NCBI RefSeq assembly: GCF_030811555.1
Contig: NZ_JAUSQZ010000001.1
Location: 4,895,241 to 4,959,240 of the forward strand
DNA length: 64,000 bases
Direction: 5' to 3'
Origin: Kineosporia succinea
GTDB lineage: Bacteria > Actinomycetota > Actinomycetes > Actinomycetales > Kineosporiaceae
Positions 33,427-43,839 of this stretch are shown in pieces (position 1 is the first letter of the stretch; each line of letters starts with the position of its first letter). Under the pieces are notes generated by a model. That model saw only the letters and a program-made list of their open reading frames with translations. It did no database searches and was not told the origin of the DNA. Made by a program: the position numbers and the translations under genes.

Positions 33427-33755
33427 TCGCGGCGATCGGTCTGCTGATCGGGGTGGTGGCCGGCCTGGTGCTGCAGCCGACCGTCCCGCTCTGGTTGCAG
33501 CCCTACCTGCCGATCGCCGTGGTGGCGGCGCTGGACGCGGTGTTCGGGGGTGTGCGCGCTCTGCTCGACGGGATCTTCGACGACCGGGTGTTCATCGTCT
33601 CGTTCCTGTCGAACGTCGTGGTGGCCGCGCTGATCGTGTTCCTGGGTGACCACCTGGGCGTCGGCGCGCAGCTGTCCACCGGCGTGGTGGTGGTGCTCGG
33701 TATCCGGATCTTCTCGAACGCGGCCGCGATCCGCCGGCACATCTTCAAGGCGTGA
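33423..33755 (+). CDS. sbp: small basic membrane protein (DUF1290)
   Basis: The 110-residue protein has three hydrophobic segments (IAAIGLLIGVVAGLVLQPT, YLPIAVVAALDAVFGGVRA and VFIVSFLSNVVVAALIVFLGDHLGVG). It ends in a basic tail, IRRHIFKA. The mix GLLIGVVAGL, ALDAVFGGVRA and GIRIFSNAAAIRRH is typical of the Sbp/DUF1290 family next to DUF881 genes (Rv1824). It lies between two DUF881 genes, overlapping the upstream stop by four bases. The likely place is the inner membrane, in complex with DUF881 proteins. That partnership is inferred from conserved order. Confidence 0.88.
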   Translation: MIAAIGLLIGVVAGLVLQPTVPLWLQPYLPIAVVAALDAVFGGVRALLDGIFDDRVFIVSFLSNVVVAALIVFLGDHLGVGAQLSTGVVVVLGIRIFSNAAAIRRHIFKA

Positions 33756-33756
33756 G

Positions 33757-36174
33757 ATGACGACCGACGACCAGAACCCCGACGAGGGCCACGACGCCCG
33801 CCGAGAGCCGTGGATCCCCGGCTCCCCGAACCCCGGCGCCCCGGACGGGGCCCGCGCGGTGGACGAGCCGACCGATGGCGACCACGGTGACGGCACGGGC
33901 GGCGACGGCACGGGCGGCGACGGCACGGGCGGCGACGGCACGGGCGGCGACGGCACGGGCGGTGACGGTACGGGCGGCCACGACCGTGACGAAACGCGCG
34001 GCGACGTTCACGGCGCGGGCGGCGGCGACGGTCACGGCGCGGGCGGCGGTGACGGTCACGGCGCGGGCGGCGGTGACGGTCACGGCGCGGGCGGCGGTGA
34101 CGGTGACGGCACGGGCGGTGGCCACGGCGACGGCACGGGCGACGGCGACCGGGCCGGCAGCACGGTCGCCGACGAGGACTACGACCAGGACACGACCCGT
34201 CCGATCCCGGTGATGCCGTTGCCTCCGGCGGGTTCGGGTCGTGCGGGTGCCGGCACCGGTTCGCGTGACGAGGGCCCCGGTCGCTCAGGCGCCCGAGGCG
34301 GCTCGGTAGGCGGATCCCTGGGCGGTTCGGGCGGCGTGGGTGGTCCGGGCGCCGTAGGTGGCGCGGGCACCGCGGGTGGTTCGGGCGCTGCGGTTGGTTC
34401 GGGCGGCGTGAGTGGTCCGGGCACTGCGGGCGGCCCGGGTGGCTCGAGCACTGCGGGTGGTTCGGGCGCTGGGATCAGTTCGGGCACCGCGGATGGTTCG
34501 GGTGGCGTGGGTGGCTCGGGCACTGCGGGTGGTTCGGGCGCTGGGATCAGTTCGGGCACCGCGGATGGTTCGGGTGGCGTGGGTGGTTCGGGTGGCGTGG
34601 GTGGCTCGGGCGCTGCGGACGGTTTGGGTGACGCGGGCACCGTGCGTGGCCCGGGCGCTGTGGGTGCTTCGGGCGGCGTGGGGGGTGTCGGCCCGGGGCC
34701 GGGGGGCCCCGGCGGCAGGGCTTCTGACGACGACGCGTCCGGGGCGGCCGGGGGAGAAGGTCGCGCCGAGCCGGGTGCGCAGGTTCCGGGTGCGCAGGTT
34801 CCGGGTGCGCAGGTTCCGGGTGCGCAGGTTCCGGGTGCGCAGGTTCCGGGGGCGCAGGTTCCGGGGGCGCAGGTTCCGGGGGCACAGGCTCCGGGGGCCT
34901 CGGGGCGTCCGGGCGCGGCCGGGGTGCCGGACGACGCGGCGAGCTTGTTCACGCGTCCGTCGGCGGGGCGTACCCGGGTGATCCGTCCGGCCGGTGCGCG
35001 ACGGCCTGAGTCCTCGGCGGGGCGTCCCTCGAACTCGTCCGGCCCCGGGACCGGCGCGGGGGCCGGGAGCTCCTCCGGCGGCGGGACCGGGTCTGCGGAC
35101 GGGACCAGTTCCTCCGCCCCGACGTCCTCGAACACCGGCTCCGGAACTCCCCGCGAAGGGGAGGTTGGAGGGGTGGGGGACCGCGGCGTCCGCAAGCAGC
35201 CGACGGGCTCGAGCGCACCGCCCGACGCGACCGCGCAGCCCGACCACCTCGCCCGGCCCACCCACGCGTCAGCCGATAGCGAACGCGGGGTGGCTCCGCA
35301 GCGTGACGGTGCCACCGCGTCCGCCGGCCCGGAGCGGGACGAGCCCACCTCCGCGAGCGACCGCGCCACCGCGACCGACGGGGACCACCGCGACCCCGGC
35401 CACGGCAGCGGCCCTGAAGCCACGTCGCAACCGTCACCCCCGGAGCCGGCCGGCGCCCGCGCCCGTCTCGCGCCCCTGACCCGGCTCACCCGCCTGACCA
35501 AGGTGCAGCTCCTGGCCGCCGTTCTGCTCGGGGCCCTCGGCTTCGGGCTGGTCGTGCAGGCCCGGCAGACCGGCGACGGTGACCTGTCGTCGCTGAGCCA
35601 GAGCGAGCTGGTGCGCGTTCTCGACGACGTGAGCCGGCAGAGCGAACGCCTCGACGCCGAGGCCCGTGACCTGGAGGAGACCCAGAACGAGCTGCGCTCG
35701 GGCACCGACCGCGCGGCAGCGGCCGAGAAGGCCACCCGCGAGCGGCTCGACGTGCTCGGGATCCTGGCCGGCACGGACCCGGCCCAGGGTCCGGGGATCA
35801 CGATCCGGATCGAGGACCCACAGGCCCTGGTCGACTCGGCGACCTTGCTCGACACTGTGCAGGAACTGCGCGACGCGGGGGCCGAGGCCATCCAGTTCGG
35901 GCAGGTGAGGGTGGTGGCGAGCACGTCGTTCACCGACCCCTCGACGGCCGGCGGGATCGTGGCCGACGGCGTCGAGCAGTCACCGCCCTACCGGATCGTC
36001 GCGATCGGTGACCCGGCGACCATGGAGTCGGCCCTGAACATCCCCGGCGGCGTGCTGGAGACGCTGCACCAGGTGGGTGCGAGCGGTACGGTTCAGCGCA
36101 GGCAAGATCTCACCGTGTCCGCGGTGCGAGAGGTCACCGGCCCGACCTACGCCGTGCCCCGTACGGAGAACTGA
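33757..36174 (+). CDS. DUF881 protein with very long repeat-rich N-terminus
   Basis: The protein has 805 residues from ATG 33757, one base after the previous stop. About 600 residues at the N-terminus are disordered and built from tandem repeats: GGDGT (six 15-bp units, 33886-33975), GGGDGHGA-like units, GGSG/TAGGSG stretches (34320-34700) and VPGAQ (eight 15-bp units, 34771-34890). A single transmembrane helix (KVQLLAAVLLGALGFGLVV) follows at about residue 585. Then come a coiled coil and the DUF881 domain (DTVQELRDAGAEAIQFGQVRV). The counterpart Rv1825 is far shorter. The C-terminal domain is ordinary. The linker may act as a spacer or condensate-like region. Confidence 0.87.
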   Translation: MTTDDQNPDEGHDARREPWIPGSPNPGAPDGARAVDEPTDGDHGDGTGGDGTGGDGTGGDGTGGDGTGGDGTGGHDRDETRGDVHGAGGGDGHGAGGGDGHGAGGGDGHGAGGGDGDGTGGGHGDGTGDGDRAGSTVADEDYDQDTTRPIPVMPLPPAGSGRAGAGTGSRDEGPGRSGARGGSVGGSLGGSGGVGGPGAVGGAGTAGGSGAAVGSGGVSGPGTAGGPGGSSTAGGSGAGISSGTADGSGGVGGSGTAGGSGAGISSGTADGSGGVGGSGGVGGSGAADGLGDAGTVRGPGAVGASGGVGGVGPGPGGPGGRASDDDASGAAGGEGRAEPGAQVPGAQVPGAQVPGAQVPGAQVPGAQVPGAQVPGAQAPGASGRPGAAGVPDDAASLFTRPSAGRTRVIRPAGARRPESSAGRPSNSSGPGTGAGAGSSSGGGTGSADGTSSSAPTSSNTGSGTPREGEVGGVGDRGVRKQPTGSSAPPDATAQPDHLARPTHASADSERGVAPQRDGATASAGPERDEPTSASDRATATDGDHRDPGHGSGPEATSQPSPPEPAGARARLAPLTRLTRLTKVQLLAAVLLGALGFGLVVQARQTGDGDLSSLSQSELVRVLDDVSRQSERLDAEARDLEETQNELRSGTDRAAAAEKATRERLDVLGILAGTDPAQGPGITIRIEDPQALVDSATLLDTVQELRDAGAEAIQFGQVRVVASTSFTDPSTAGGIVADGVEQSPPYRIVAIGDPATMESALNIPGGVLETLHQVGASGTVQRRQDLTVSAVREVTGPTYAVPRTEN
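34771..34890. repeat. eight 15-bp tandem repeats encoding VPGAQ
   Basis: Units of CCGGGTGCGCAGGTT, with the later ones CCGGGGGCGCAGGTT and a last variant ending GGCT. They are in frame and encode VPGAQ eight times in the disordered part of the second DUF881 protein. Confidence 0.93.
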
Positions 36175-36194
36175 GAAAGGACCATGAGGACGCT

Positions 36195-36581
36195 GTGAGC
36201 GACTTCGAGTACCCCGAGGACCTGAGGTACACCACCGATCACGAGTGGGTGAAGGTCGACGGCAACGTTGCCCGTGTCGGCATCACCGCGTTCGCCCAGG
36301 ACGCGCTCGGTGACATCGTCTTCGTCACCCTGCCCGACGAGGGGGCGGACGTTCAGGCCGGCTCCACGTGCGGCGAGGTGGAGTCCACCAAGAGCGTGAG
36401 TGACGTCTACGCGCCGGTCACCGGTACGGTGTCCAGCCGCAACGCCTCGCTCGACGCCACCCCGGAACTGGTCAACTCGGACCCGTACGGCGAGGGCTGG
36501 ATGTTCGAGGTCACGGTGGCCGACCCCTCGGCCTTCGCGGACCTGCTCAGCGCGGCCGACTACCAGACCCAGCTCGACTGA
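36195..36581 (+). CDS. gcvH: glycine cleavage system H protein
   Basis: The protein has 128 residues from GTG 36195. The lipoyl-attachment lysine is Lys66 in GEVESTKSVSDVYAP. The fold-typical pieces YTTDHEWVKVDGNVARVGIT and GWMFEV are present. It shuttles the aminomethyl group between P, T and L proteins in the glycine cleavage complex. It sits in the same transcription block as the DUF881 genes, while gcvP lies 4.3 kb downstream. No gcvT or lpd is in this window. The counterpart is Rv1826. Confidence 0.95.
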   Translation: MSDFEYPEDLRYTTDHEWVKVDGNVARVGITAFAQDALGDIVFVTLPDEGADVQAGSTCGEVESTKSVSDVYAPVTGTVSSRNASLDATPELVNSDPYGEGWMFEVTVADPSAFADLLSAADYQTQLD

Positions 36582-36758
36582 GGACGAGCCACGTTCGGGT
36601 TTTCGACTCGCCGGCACAAGGCGAGCCCCGCGGCGGTCAAGGATGATTCCCCGGAGATCCTTTCCGGGCCGTCCGACGGGGGACAGGGGACGACGCACAT
36701 GCCTCGACCATCAGGTGAGGGTTACGCTAATCAAGATGTCACGAGACAGGAGATCGAG

Positions 36759-37235
36759 ATGTCGGAACCGAGGTTCCTGAGCGGTCAGGGGCCGGACGGC
36801 ACCAGGAACGAGTACGACACTCCCCTGGTCGAGACGACAATCTCCTTCGGCGCGCTGCCGGGCCTGGACAGCGACGAGCGCCCCACCGGGCTCTCCGGCG
36901 CCGAGCAGGCCGCCGTCGACGCCCTGCCCGAGGCCTCGGCGCTGCTGGTCGTGCAGCGCGGCCCGAACGCGGGGGCCCGGTTCCTGCTGAACGCCGAGCG
37001 CACCACCGCCGGCCGTAAGCCGGACAGCGACATCTTCCTGGACGACGTCACCGTCTCCCGCAAGCACGCCGAGTTCGTGCGGCGCGACAGTGCCTTCTTC
37101 GTCCGTGACGCCGGCAGCCTCAACGGCACCTACCTGGCCGGTGACCGGATCGACGAGGCCCTGCTCAAGGACGGGGACGAGGTCCAGATCGGCAAGTACC
37201 GGCTGGTCTTCCACCCCAGCCGCCGTACGTCCTGA
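36759..37235 (+). CDS. garA: FHA-domain regulator of glutamate metabolism (GarA/OdhI)
   Basis: The protein has 158 residues from ATG 36759, with AGGAGAT six bases upstream. The N-terminal phospho-site motif is LVETTISFGALPG (Thr26 and Thr27), equivalent to the ETT motif phosphorylated by PknB and PknG. The FHA domain shows GRKPDSDIFLDDVTVSRKHAEF and GSLNGTYLAGDRI. Unphosphorylated GarA/OdhI inhibits 2-oxoglutarate dehydrogenase and regulates glutamate dehydrogenase. The frame extends upstream, but this start has a good ribosome site. Rv1827 has the same neighbours. A possible -10 TACGCT lies at 36723-36728. Confidence 0.92.
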   Translation: MSEPRFLSGQGPDGTRNEYDTPLVETTISFGALPGLDSDERPTGLSGAEQAAVDALPEASALLVVQRGPNAGARFLLNAERTTAGRKPDSDIFLDDVTVSRKHAEFVRRDSAFFVRDAGSLNGTYLAGDRIDEALLKDGDEVQIGKYRLVFHPSRRTS

Positions 37236-37242
37236 AGCCGCG

Positions 37243-38028
37243 ATGGTGAGCGCGGCGGCGAGGGGCCGCGCGAGTGGCCCGGCCGAGGAACCCAGAGGCC
37301 GGGCCGACCGTACGGCGGCCCCCAGGGCGATGAGCATCGGGGCGGTGCTCGAACTGCTGCGGCAGGACTTCCCCGACATCTCGATCTCGAAGATCCGGTA
37401 CCTGGAAGACCAGGGGCTGGTCGAGCCGGAGCGCACCGCCTCCGGCTACCGCAAGTTCACCCCGGGGCACGTGGAGCGTCTGCGCTACGTGCTCGGGGTG
37501 CAGCGCGACCACTACATGCCCCTGCGCGTGATCCGCGAGCACCTCGACGCGATCGACCACGGCCTGGAGGCCCCGGTCGGCCGGTTCGGCGCGGGCCTGG
37601 CTCCCGGCCCGTTCGCCCCGCGGCTGGTCGAGGCTCCTCCGGCGCAGTCCCGGCCGGAGCCGCAGCGGCGCTTCACCCGCGCCCAGGTGCTGATCGCGGC
37701 CGAGATCGACGACGACGTGCTGTCCGCCCTGGAGTCGCACGGCCTGGTGAGTGCCCGCGCCGCAGGCTGGTTCGACGCCGACGCGGTGACGGTCGCCCGC
37801 ACCGCCGGCGAACTGGCCACGTTCGGCATCGAGCCCCGGCACCTGCGGGCCTTCCGCAGCGCCGCCGATCGTGAGGCCGGCCTGATCGAGCAGGTCACCA
37901 ACCCGCTGCGGGCGCGCGGGGGCGACGTCGCCGCGCAGGCCGCCGGCCTCACCCAGGAGCTGTCGAGCCTGAGCGTCCAGCTGCACGCGGCCCTGCTGAA
38001 GGCGGCACTGGAACGCGGCCAGGCCTGA
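37243..38028 (+). CDS. ftsR: MerR-family regulator, FtsR type
   Basis: The protein has 261 residues from ATG 37243 or GTG 37246. After a 28-residue basic lead, the helix-turn-helix and wing read MSIGAVLELLRQDFPDISISKIRYLEDQGLVEPERTASGYRKF (residues about 30-73). This matches Rv1828 and the C. glutamicum FtsR family, which activates ftsZ. The C-terminal region (residues 130-255) is the usual helical part with FTRAQVLIAAEIDD. The gene starts 7 bases after garA and is likely co-transcribed. The role in cell division is by homology. Confidence 0.87.
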   Translation: MVSAAARGRASGPAEEPRGRADRTAAPRAMSIGAVLELLRQDFPDISISKIRYLEDQGLVEPERTASGYRKFTPGHVERLRYVLGVQRDHYMPLRVIREHLDAIDHGLEAPVGRFGAGLAPGPFAPRLVEAPPAQSRPEPQRRFTRAQVLIAAEIDDDVLSALESHGLVSARAAGWFDADAVTVARTAGELATFGIEPRHLRAFRSAADREAGLIEQVTNPLRARGGDVAAQAAGLTQELSSLSVQLHAALLKAALERGQA

Positions 38029-38149
38029 GCCCCGCTCCGGGCGCCGCCGGCGGGTGAACCAGCCGTTCGGTCCGGGGAATCCCCTCTGATCCGGCCCGGA
38101 AATCGGCCCGCGGTCGCCGTCCCGCTCAGCGCCGGGGTACGTTTGCGGG

Positions 38150-38620
38150 GTGCGGGAGCTTGATGTGGTGGGTGTCAGGGTCGAGGTTCCCTCGAACAAC
38201 CCGATCGTTCTGCTCAAGGAGCGGGACGGCGATCGCTACCTGCCGATCTGGGTCGGGGCGCCGGAGGCCAACGCGATCGCGAACGCGCAGCAGGGGCTCG
38301 TGCCCCCGCGTCCGCTGACGCACGACCTGATGAAAGACGTGATCGGGGCCCTCGGCCGCGAGCTCACCGAGGTGCGCATCGTCGCCCTCAAGGAGAACGT
38401 CTTCCACGCGGAGCTGGTGTTCGACGGCGGTCTGTCGGTCAGCTCCCGGTCGTCCGACGCGATCGCGCTCGCGCTGCGCGTCGGCTGCCCGATCGTGGGG
38501 GCCGAGGAGGTGCTCGAGGCCGGCGGTGTCTCGGTGCCCGACGAGGACGAGGACGAGGTCGAGAAGTTCCGCGAGTTCCTCGACAACATCTCCCCGGAGG
38601 ACTTCGGCGAGAACTCCTGA
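38150..38620 (+). CDS. DUF151 bifunctional nuclease family protein
   Basis: The protein has 156 residues from GTG 38150. It opens MRELDVVGVRVEVPSNNPIVLLKERDGDRYLPIWVGAPEA (with V read as M), the standard start of DUF151 proteins, and continues with RPLTHDLMKDVIGALG and VSSRSSDAIALALR. The C-terminal acidic tail EDEDEVEKFREFLDNISPEDF is also typical. Members have DNase/RNase activity in plants and bacteria, but the physiological role is unclear. TACGTT at 38138-38143, six bases before the GTG, suggests a leaderless transcript. The counterpart is Rv1829. Confidence 0.9.
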   Translation: MRELDVVGVRVEVPSNNPIVLLKERDGDRYLPIWVGAPEANAIANAQQGLVPPRPLTHDLMKDVIGALGRELTEVRIVALKENVFHAELVFDGGLSVSSRSSDAIALALRVGCPIVGAEEVLEAGGVSVPDEDEDEVEKFREFLDNISPEDFGENS

Positions 38621-38766
38621 GGGAGCGCAGGGGCGTCAACCCGCCACTCCCGAAACCTCGGTACCGAAGCGGTGACGGGCAGGACACCAGCGGGTTTCGG
38701 GGAGTTCCGATTGGTCCGAAAGAGGGGTGATCTGCCGACACGCCGCCCGCCTCGGATGCCACCTCG

Positions 38767-38795
38767 TTGACGGCGCCGGGTGCGCAGCCTACGGT
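38767..38795 (+). promoter_or_regulatory. promoter of the ResR-type regulator gene
   Basis: TTGACG (38767-38772), a spacer of exactly 17 bases and TACGGT (38790-38795) form a good match to the main vegetative promoter. Transcription would start about 80 bases before the GTG at 38884. A long imperfect hairpin (38646-38657 / 38693-38705) lies just upstream and may end the DUF151 transcript. Confidence 0.65.
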
Positions 38796-38883
38796 TCAAA
38801 TGAAACGACCCCGGTGTAGTTCTCCCGCTGAGATCCGTCCCTCGGACCAGCGTGCCGGACTCGGAACGTTGAATGGAGCCGCC

Positions 38884-39465
38884 GTGAGCGAGCGTAGCGA
38901 GCGAGATGCTGTGCCCGGTCACGTCGTCGCGCAGGCGCAGGGCATGCTCTTCACCGACGACCTGCCCGAGCTCGACGAGGAGGCCGGTTACCGCGGCCCG
39001 ATCGCGTGCCGGGCAGCGGGTATCACCTACCGCCAGCTCGACTACTGGGCCCGCACGGGCCTGGTCCAGCCGACCGTGCGGAACGCCACCGGCTCGGGCA
39101 CCCAGAGGCTGTACAGCTTCCGTGACGTGCTCGTGCTCAAGGTGGTCAAGCGACTTCTCGACACCGGCGTCTCGCTGCAGCAGATCCGCATCGCCGTCTC
39201 TCACCTGCGCGACCGGGGTGTGGAAGACCTGGCGCAGATAACGCTGATGAGCGACGGCGCGAGCGTGTACGAGTGCACGTCGGCGGACGAGGTCATCGAT
39301 CTCGTCCAGGGTGGCCAGGGCGTGTTCGGCATCGCCGTCGGCCGGGTGTGGCGCGAGGTCGAGGGCACCCTCGCCGAGCTGCCCGCCGAGCGTCCGGAGG
39401 ACGAGCCGGCGATGGCCGCCGGTGACGAGCTGGCCGCCCGTCGCCGGGCCCGCGCCATCAGCTAG
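38884..39465 (+). CDS. resR: MerR-family regulator, ResR (Rv1830) type
   Basis: The protein has 193 residues from GTG 38884, with GGAG five bases upstream. The DNA-binding part reads GYRGPIACRAAGITYRQLDYWARTGLVQPT (near residues 36-65), followed by GSGTQRLYSFRDVLVLKVVKRLLDTGVSLQQIR. This is the form seen in Rv1830. In M. tuberculosis that gene (resR) influences growth recovery after antibiotic exposure and the intergenic DNA before it evolves under selection. Here it has its own promoter (TTGACG-N17-TACGGT). The 53-bp palindrome lies after its stop. The regulated genes cannot be read from this window. Confidence 0.87.
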   Translation: MSERSERDAVPGHVVAQAQGMLFTDDLPELDEEAGYRGPIACRAAGITYRQLDYWARTGLVQPTVRNATGSGTQRLYSFRDVLVLKVVKRLLDTGVSLQQIRIAVSHLRDRGVEDLAQITLMSDGASVYECTSADEVIDLVQGGQGVFGIAVGRVWREVEGTLAELPAERPEDEPAMAAGDELAARRRARAIS

Positions 39466-39561
39466 TCACACTGGGCGCACACGCCCCTCAGATCAGCAGA
39501 GAAGCCCCGGGTCCGGTACCCCGGGGCTTCTCTGCGTCTGCTTTCCCCACGAACCGTCAAA

Positions 39562-39614
39562 GCAGATGTGGGACGAGGTGGGCACCCAGGGTGCCCACCT
39601 CGTCCCACATCTGC
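39562..39614. terminator. 53-bp perfect palindrome between resR and the parA-like gene
   Basis: Arms 39562-39587 and 39589-39614 are perfect complements over 26 bp around one base. Each arm begins GCAGATGTGGGACGAGGTGG. It lies between convergent stops (39465 and 39630), which favours a bidirectional terminator, but the symmetry is longer than termination needs. The arm GATGTGGGACG...GGGCACCC is related to hairpins at 17427 and 24092. Confidence 0.75.
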
Positions 39615-39629
39615 GATGGCTTCGAGGGA

Positions 39630-40436
39630 TCAGCTCGCGGACGCCGCCGGCCGCCGGCCCCGTGTGTTCGCCCGCAGCACCCGCGCCAGGTGCGCGTCGA
39701 ACGCACCCGCCAGCTCCTGCGCCGGGGCACCCGGCCAGCGGTGGATCGGCTGGCTCGCCCCCTGCGCCTGCTGCAGCGCGCTGCGCTCACGGATCGAGGG
39801 GCCCAGCACCAGCGGGCCGAACATGTCCGACAGCTCCTGCAGGCGGTAGCGGTGCTCGGGGGAGCGCTCGCGGTAGCGGTTCACCACCACGCCCAGCGGT
39901 TGCAGCGTGGGGGCGATGTTGCGGCGCACCTCCTCGATCGCGTGCAGGGCGCGGTCGGCGGCCGTGACCGAGAAGAGCGCCGGCTCCGACACCACGATCG
40001 CGCGCTGGCTCGCGGCCAGCCCGGAGCGGGTGATCGTGCCGAGCGAGGGCGGGCAGTCGATGAGCACGAGCTGGTAGCCCTCGAGCTGCTTGATCGCGTG
40101 CGAGAGCCGGGCCAGGGTGCGTTCACTGCCGGTGGGCCGGTCGAGCGCGGCCATGTCGTGCGAACCGGGGAGCACGTCGAGCGTGCCGCCGTTCGCCGCC
40201 CAGCCGGACGGCACGACGTTGACCTTCTGCGCGTTGCGGCGCGAGGCGCCCATGACGGTGGCCACGTTGGTGGTGATCTCGGCCGTGATGTCGAGACCCA
40301 GGGTCGCGTCGGCCTGTGGATCGATGTCGACGATGAGGGTGGGGACCCCGCGGGCCAGGGCGGCCGACGCCAGCCCCAGGACCACTGACGTCTTGCCGAC
40401 GCCACCCTTCAGACTGCACACGCTGACGACGATCAC
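39630..40436 (-). CDS. ParA/MinD-type ATPase
   Basis: The protein has 268 residues from GTG 40436 (VIVVSVCSLKGGVGKTSVVLG). The deviant Walker A is SLKGGVGKTS. VDIDPQADATLGLD is Walker A' region, and LVLIDCPPSLGTITRS is Walker B. The C-terminus (GVVVNRYRERSPEHRYRL) fits the family. There is no ParB and no parS consensus next to it, so it is an orphan. A TAGCGT 8 bases before the GTG suggests a leaderless transcript. It is transcribed against the flanking block, lying between resR and gcvP, where M. tuberculosis has Rv1831. It could position a protein or plasmid-like cargo; the cargo is unknown. Confidence 0.85.
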   Translation of the reverse strand: MIVVSVCSLKGGVGKTSVVLGLASAALARGVPTLIVDIDPQADATLGLDITAEITTNVATVMGASRRNAQKVNVVPSGWAANGGTLDVLPGSHDMAALDRPTGSERTLARLSHAIKQLEGYQLVLIDCPPSLGTITRSGLAASQRAIVVSEPALFSVTAADRALHAIEEVRRNIAPTLQPLGVVVNRYRERSPEHRYRLQELSDMFGPLVLGPSIRERSALQQAQGASQPIHRWPGAPAQELAGAFDAHLARVLRANTRGRRPAASAS

Positions 40437-40710
40437 GGTGTCCGACGCTACCTCGTTATCAAGTTCCAACCGGTGATTAAGGCCGTCGTGTGGCAGACGT
40501 GACCGACGTCCCACGCAGAGTCACGAACCCCCGGAGGGGCCGTGCTCCCGACCGGCCCCAATTGCATCCTGAGGCCGTGCCTGTGTGCAACCCTCCGTTC
40601 GCCTGCCGTACGCCATCCGGGTGCCGGGGAGCCGGGAGATGAGGACGACACGCGGCGCTGGTACCGTCAGTGTCGTCGGTCGTCGTCAGCGACCGGCAGC
40701 TGAAGACCCC
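40437..40710. other. divergent gap upstream of the glycine riboswitch
   Basis: Minus-strand promoter-like sequence for the parA-like gene (TTGATAACGAGGTAGCGT) lies just above its start. The remaining 200 bases are mixed GC-rich DNA that should hold the promoter of the riboswitch-gcvP transcript. No ORF is convincing. Confidence 0.4.
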
Positions 40711-40790
40711 CGCGGGAGAGACCCCGTCACAGGGGCGCCGAAGGGGCAACTCTCCCCGGAACCTCTCAGGCGCCAAGGACCGCAGGGACG
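40711..40790 (+). ncRNA. glycine riboswitch (single aptamer recognised) upstream of gcvP
   Basis: The conserved aptamer blocks appear in order: GCGGGAGAGACC (40712-40723), GGCGCCGAAGGGGCAA (40734-40749) and CTCTCAGGCGCCAAGGACCGC (40763-40783), where GCGG and CCGC pair as the closing stem. This is the glycine-sensing fold. A second aptamer could not be recognised in the 90 bases before the ATG. In other bacteria glycine binding turns on the cleavage genes. The expected target is the downstream gcvP, which starts at 40881. Confidence 0.88.
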
Positions 40791-40880
40791 AGGCAGCTCC
40801 GAAGGGCGACGTGGCCTGACGGATGGGGAGGTATCCGTGCGGCCCTCAGGGTCGCTACGCCCTTAGCGTGGGAGCCTCCG

Positions 40881-43796
<2,916 letters not shown>

Positions 43797-43810
43797 CGGG
43801 GATCGTGCTC

Positions 43811-43839
43811 CTGGCCGGGTGATCACCTCACCCGGCCAG
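43811..43839. terminator. bidirectional hairpin between gcvP and sbcC
   Basis: Arms 43811-43821 and 43829-43839 (CTGGCCGGGTG / CACCCGGCCAG) form an 11-bp stem with a 7-base loop. It begins 14 bases after the gcvP stop and overlaps the last codons of the convergent sbcC gene. Confidence 0.6.

Noticed and set aside
33886-34140. possible PE-PGRS-like gene
   Set aside because: The Gly-rich repeats are in frame with, and part of, the DUF881 protein; no PE domain is present.
39630-40436. chromosomal parAB locus
   Set aside because: No parB, rsmG or parS nearby; the ATPase is an orphan in a metabolic block.
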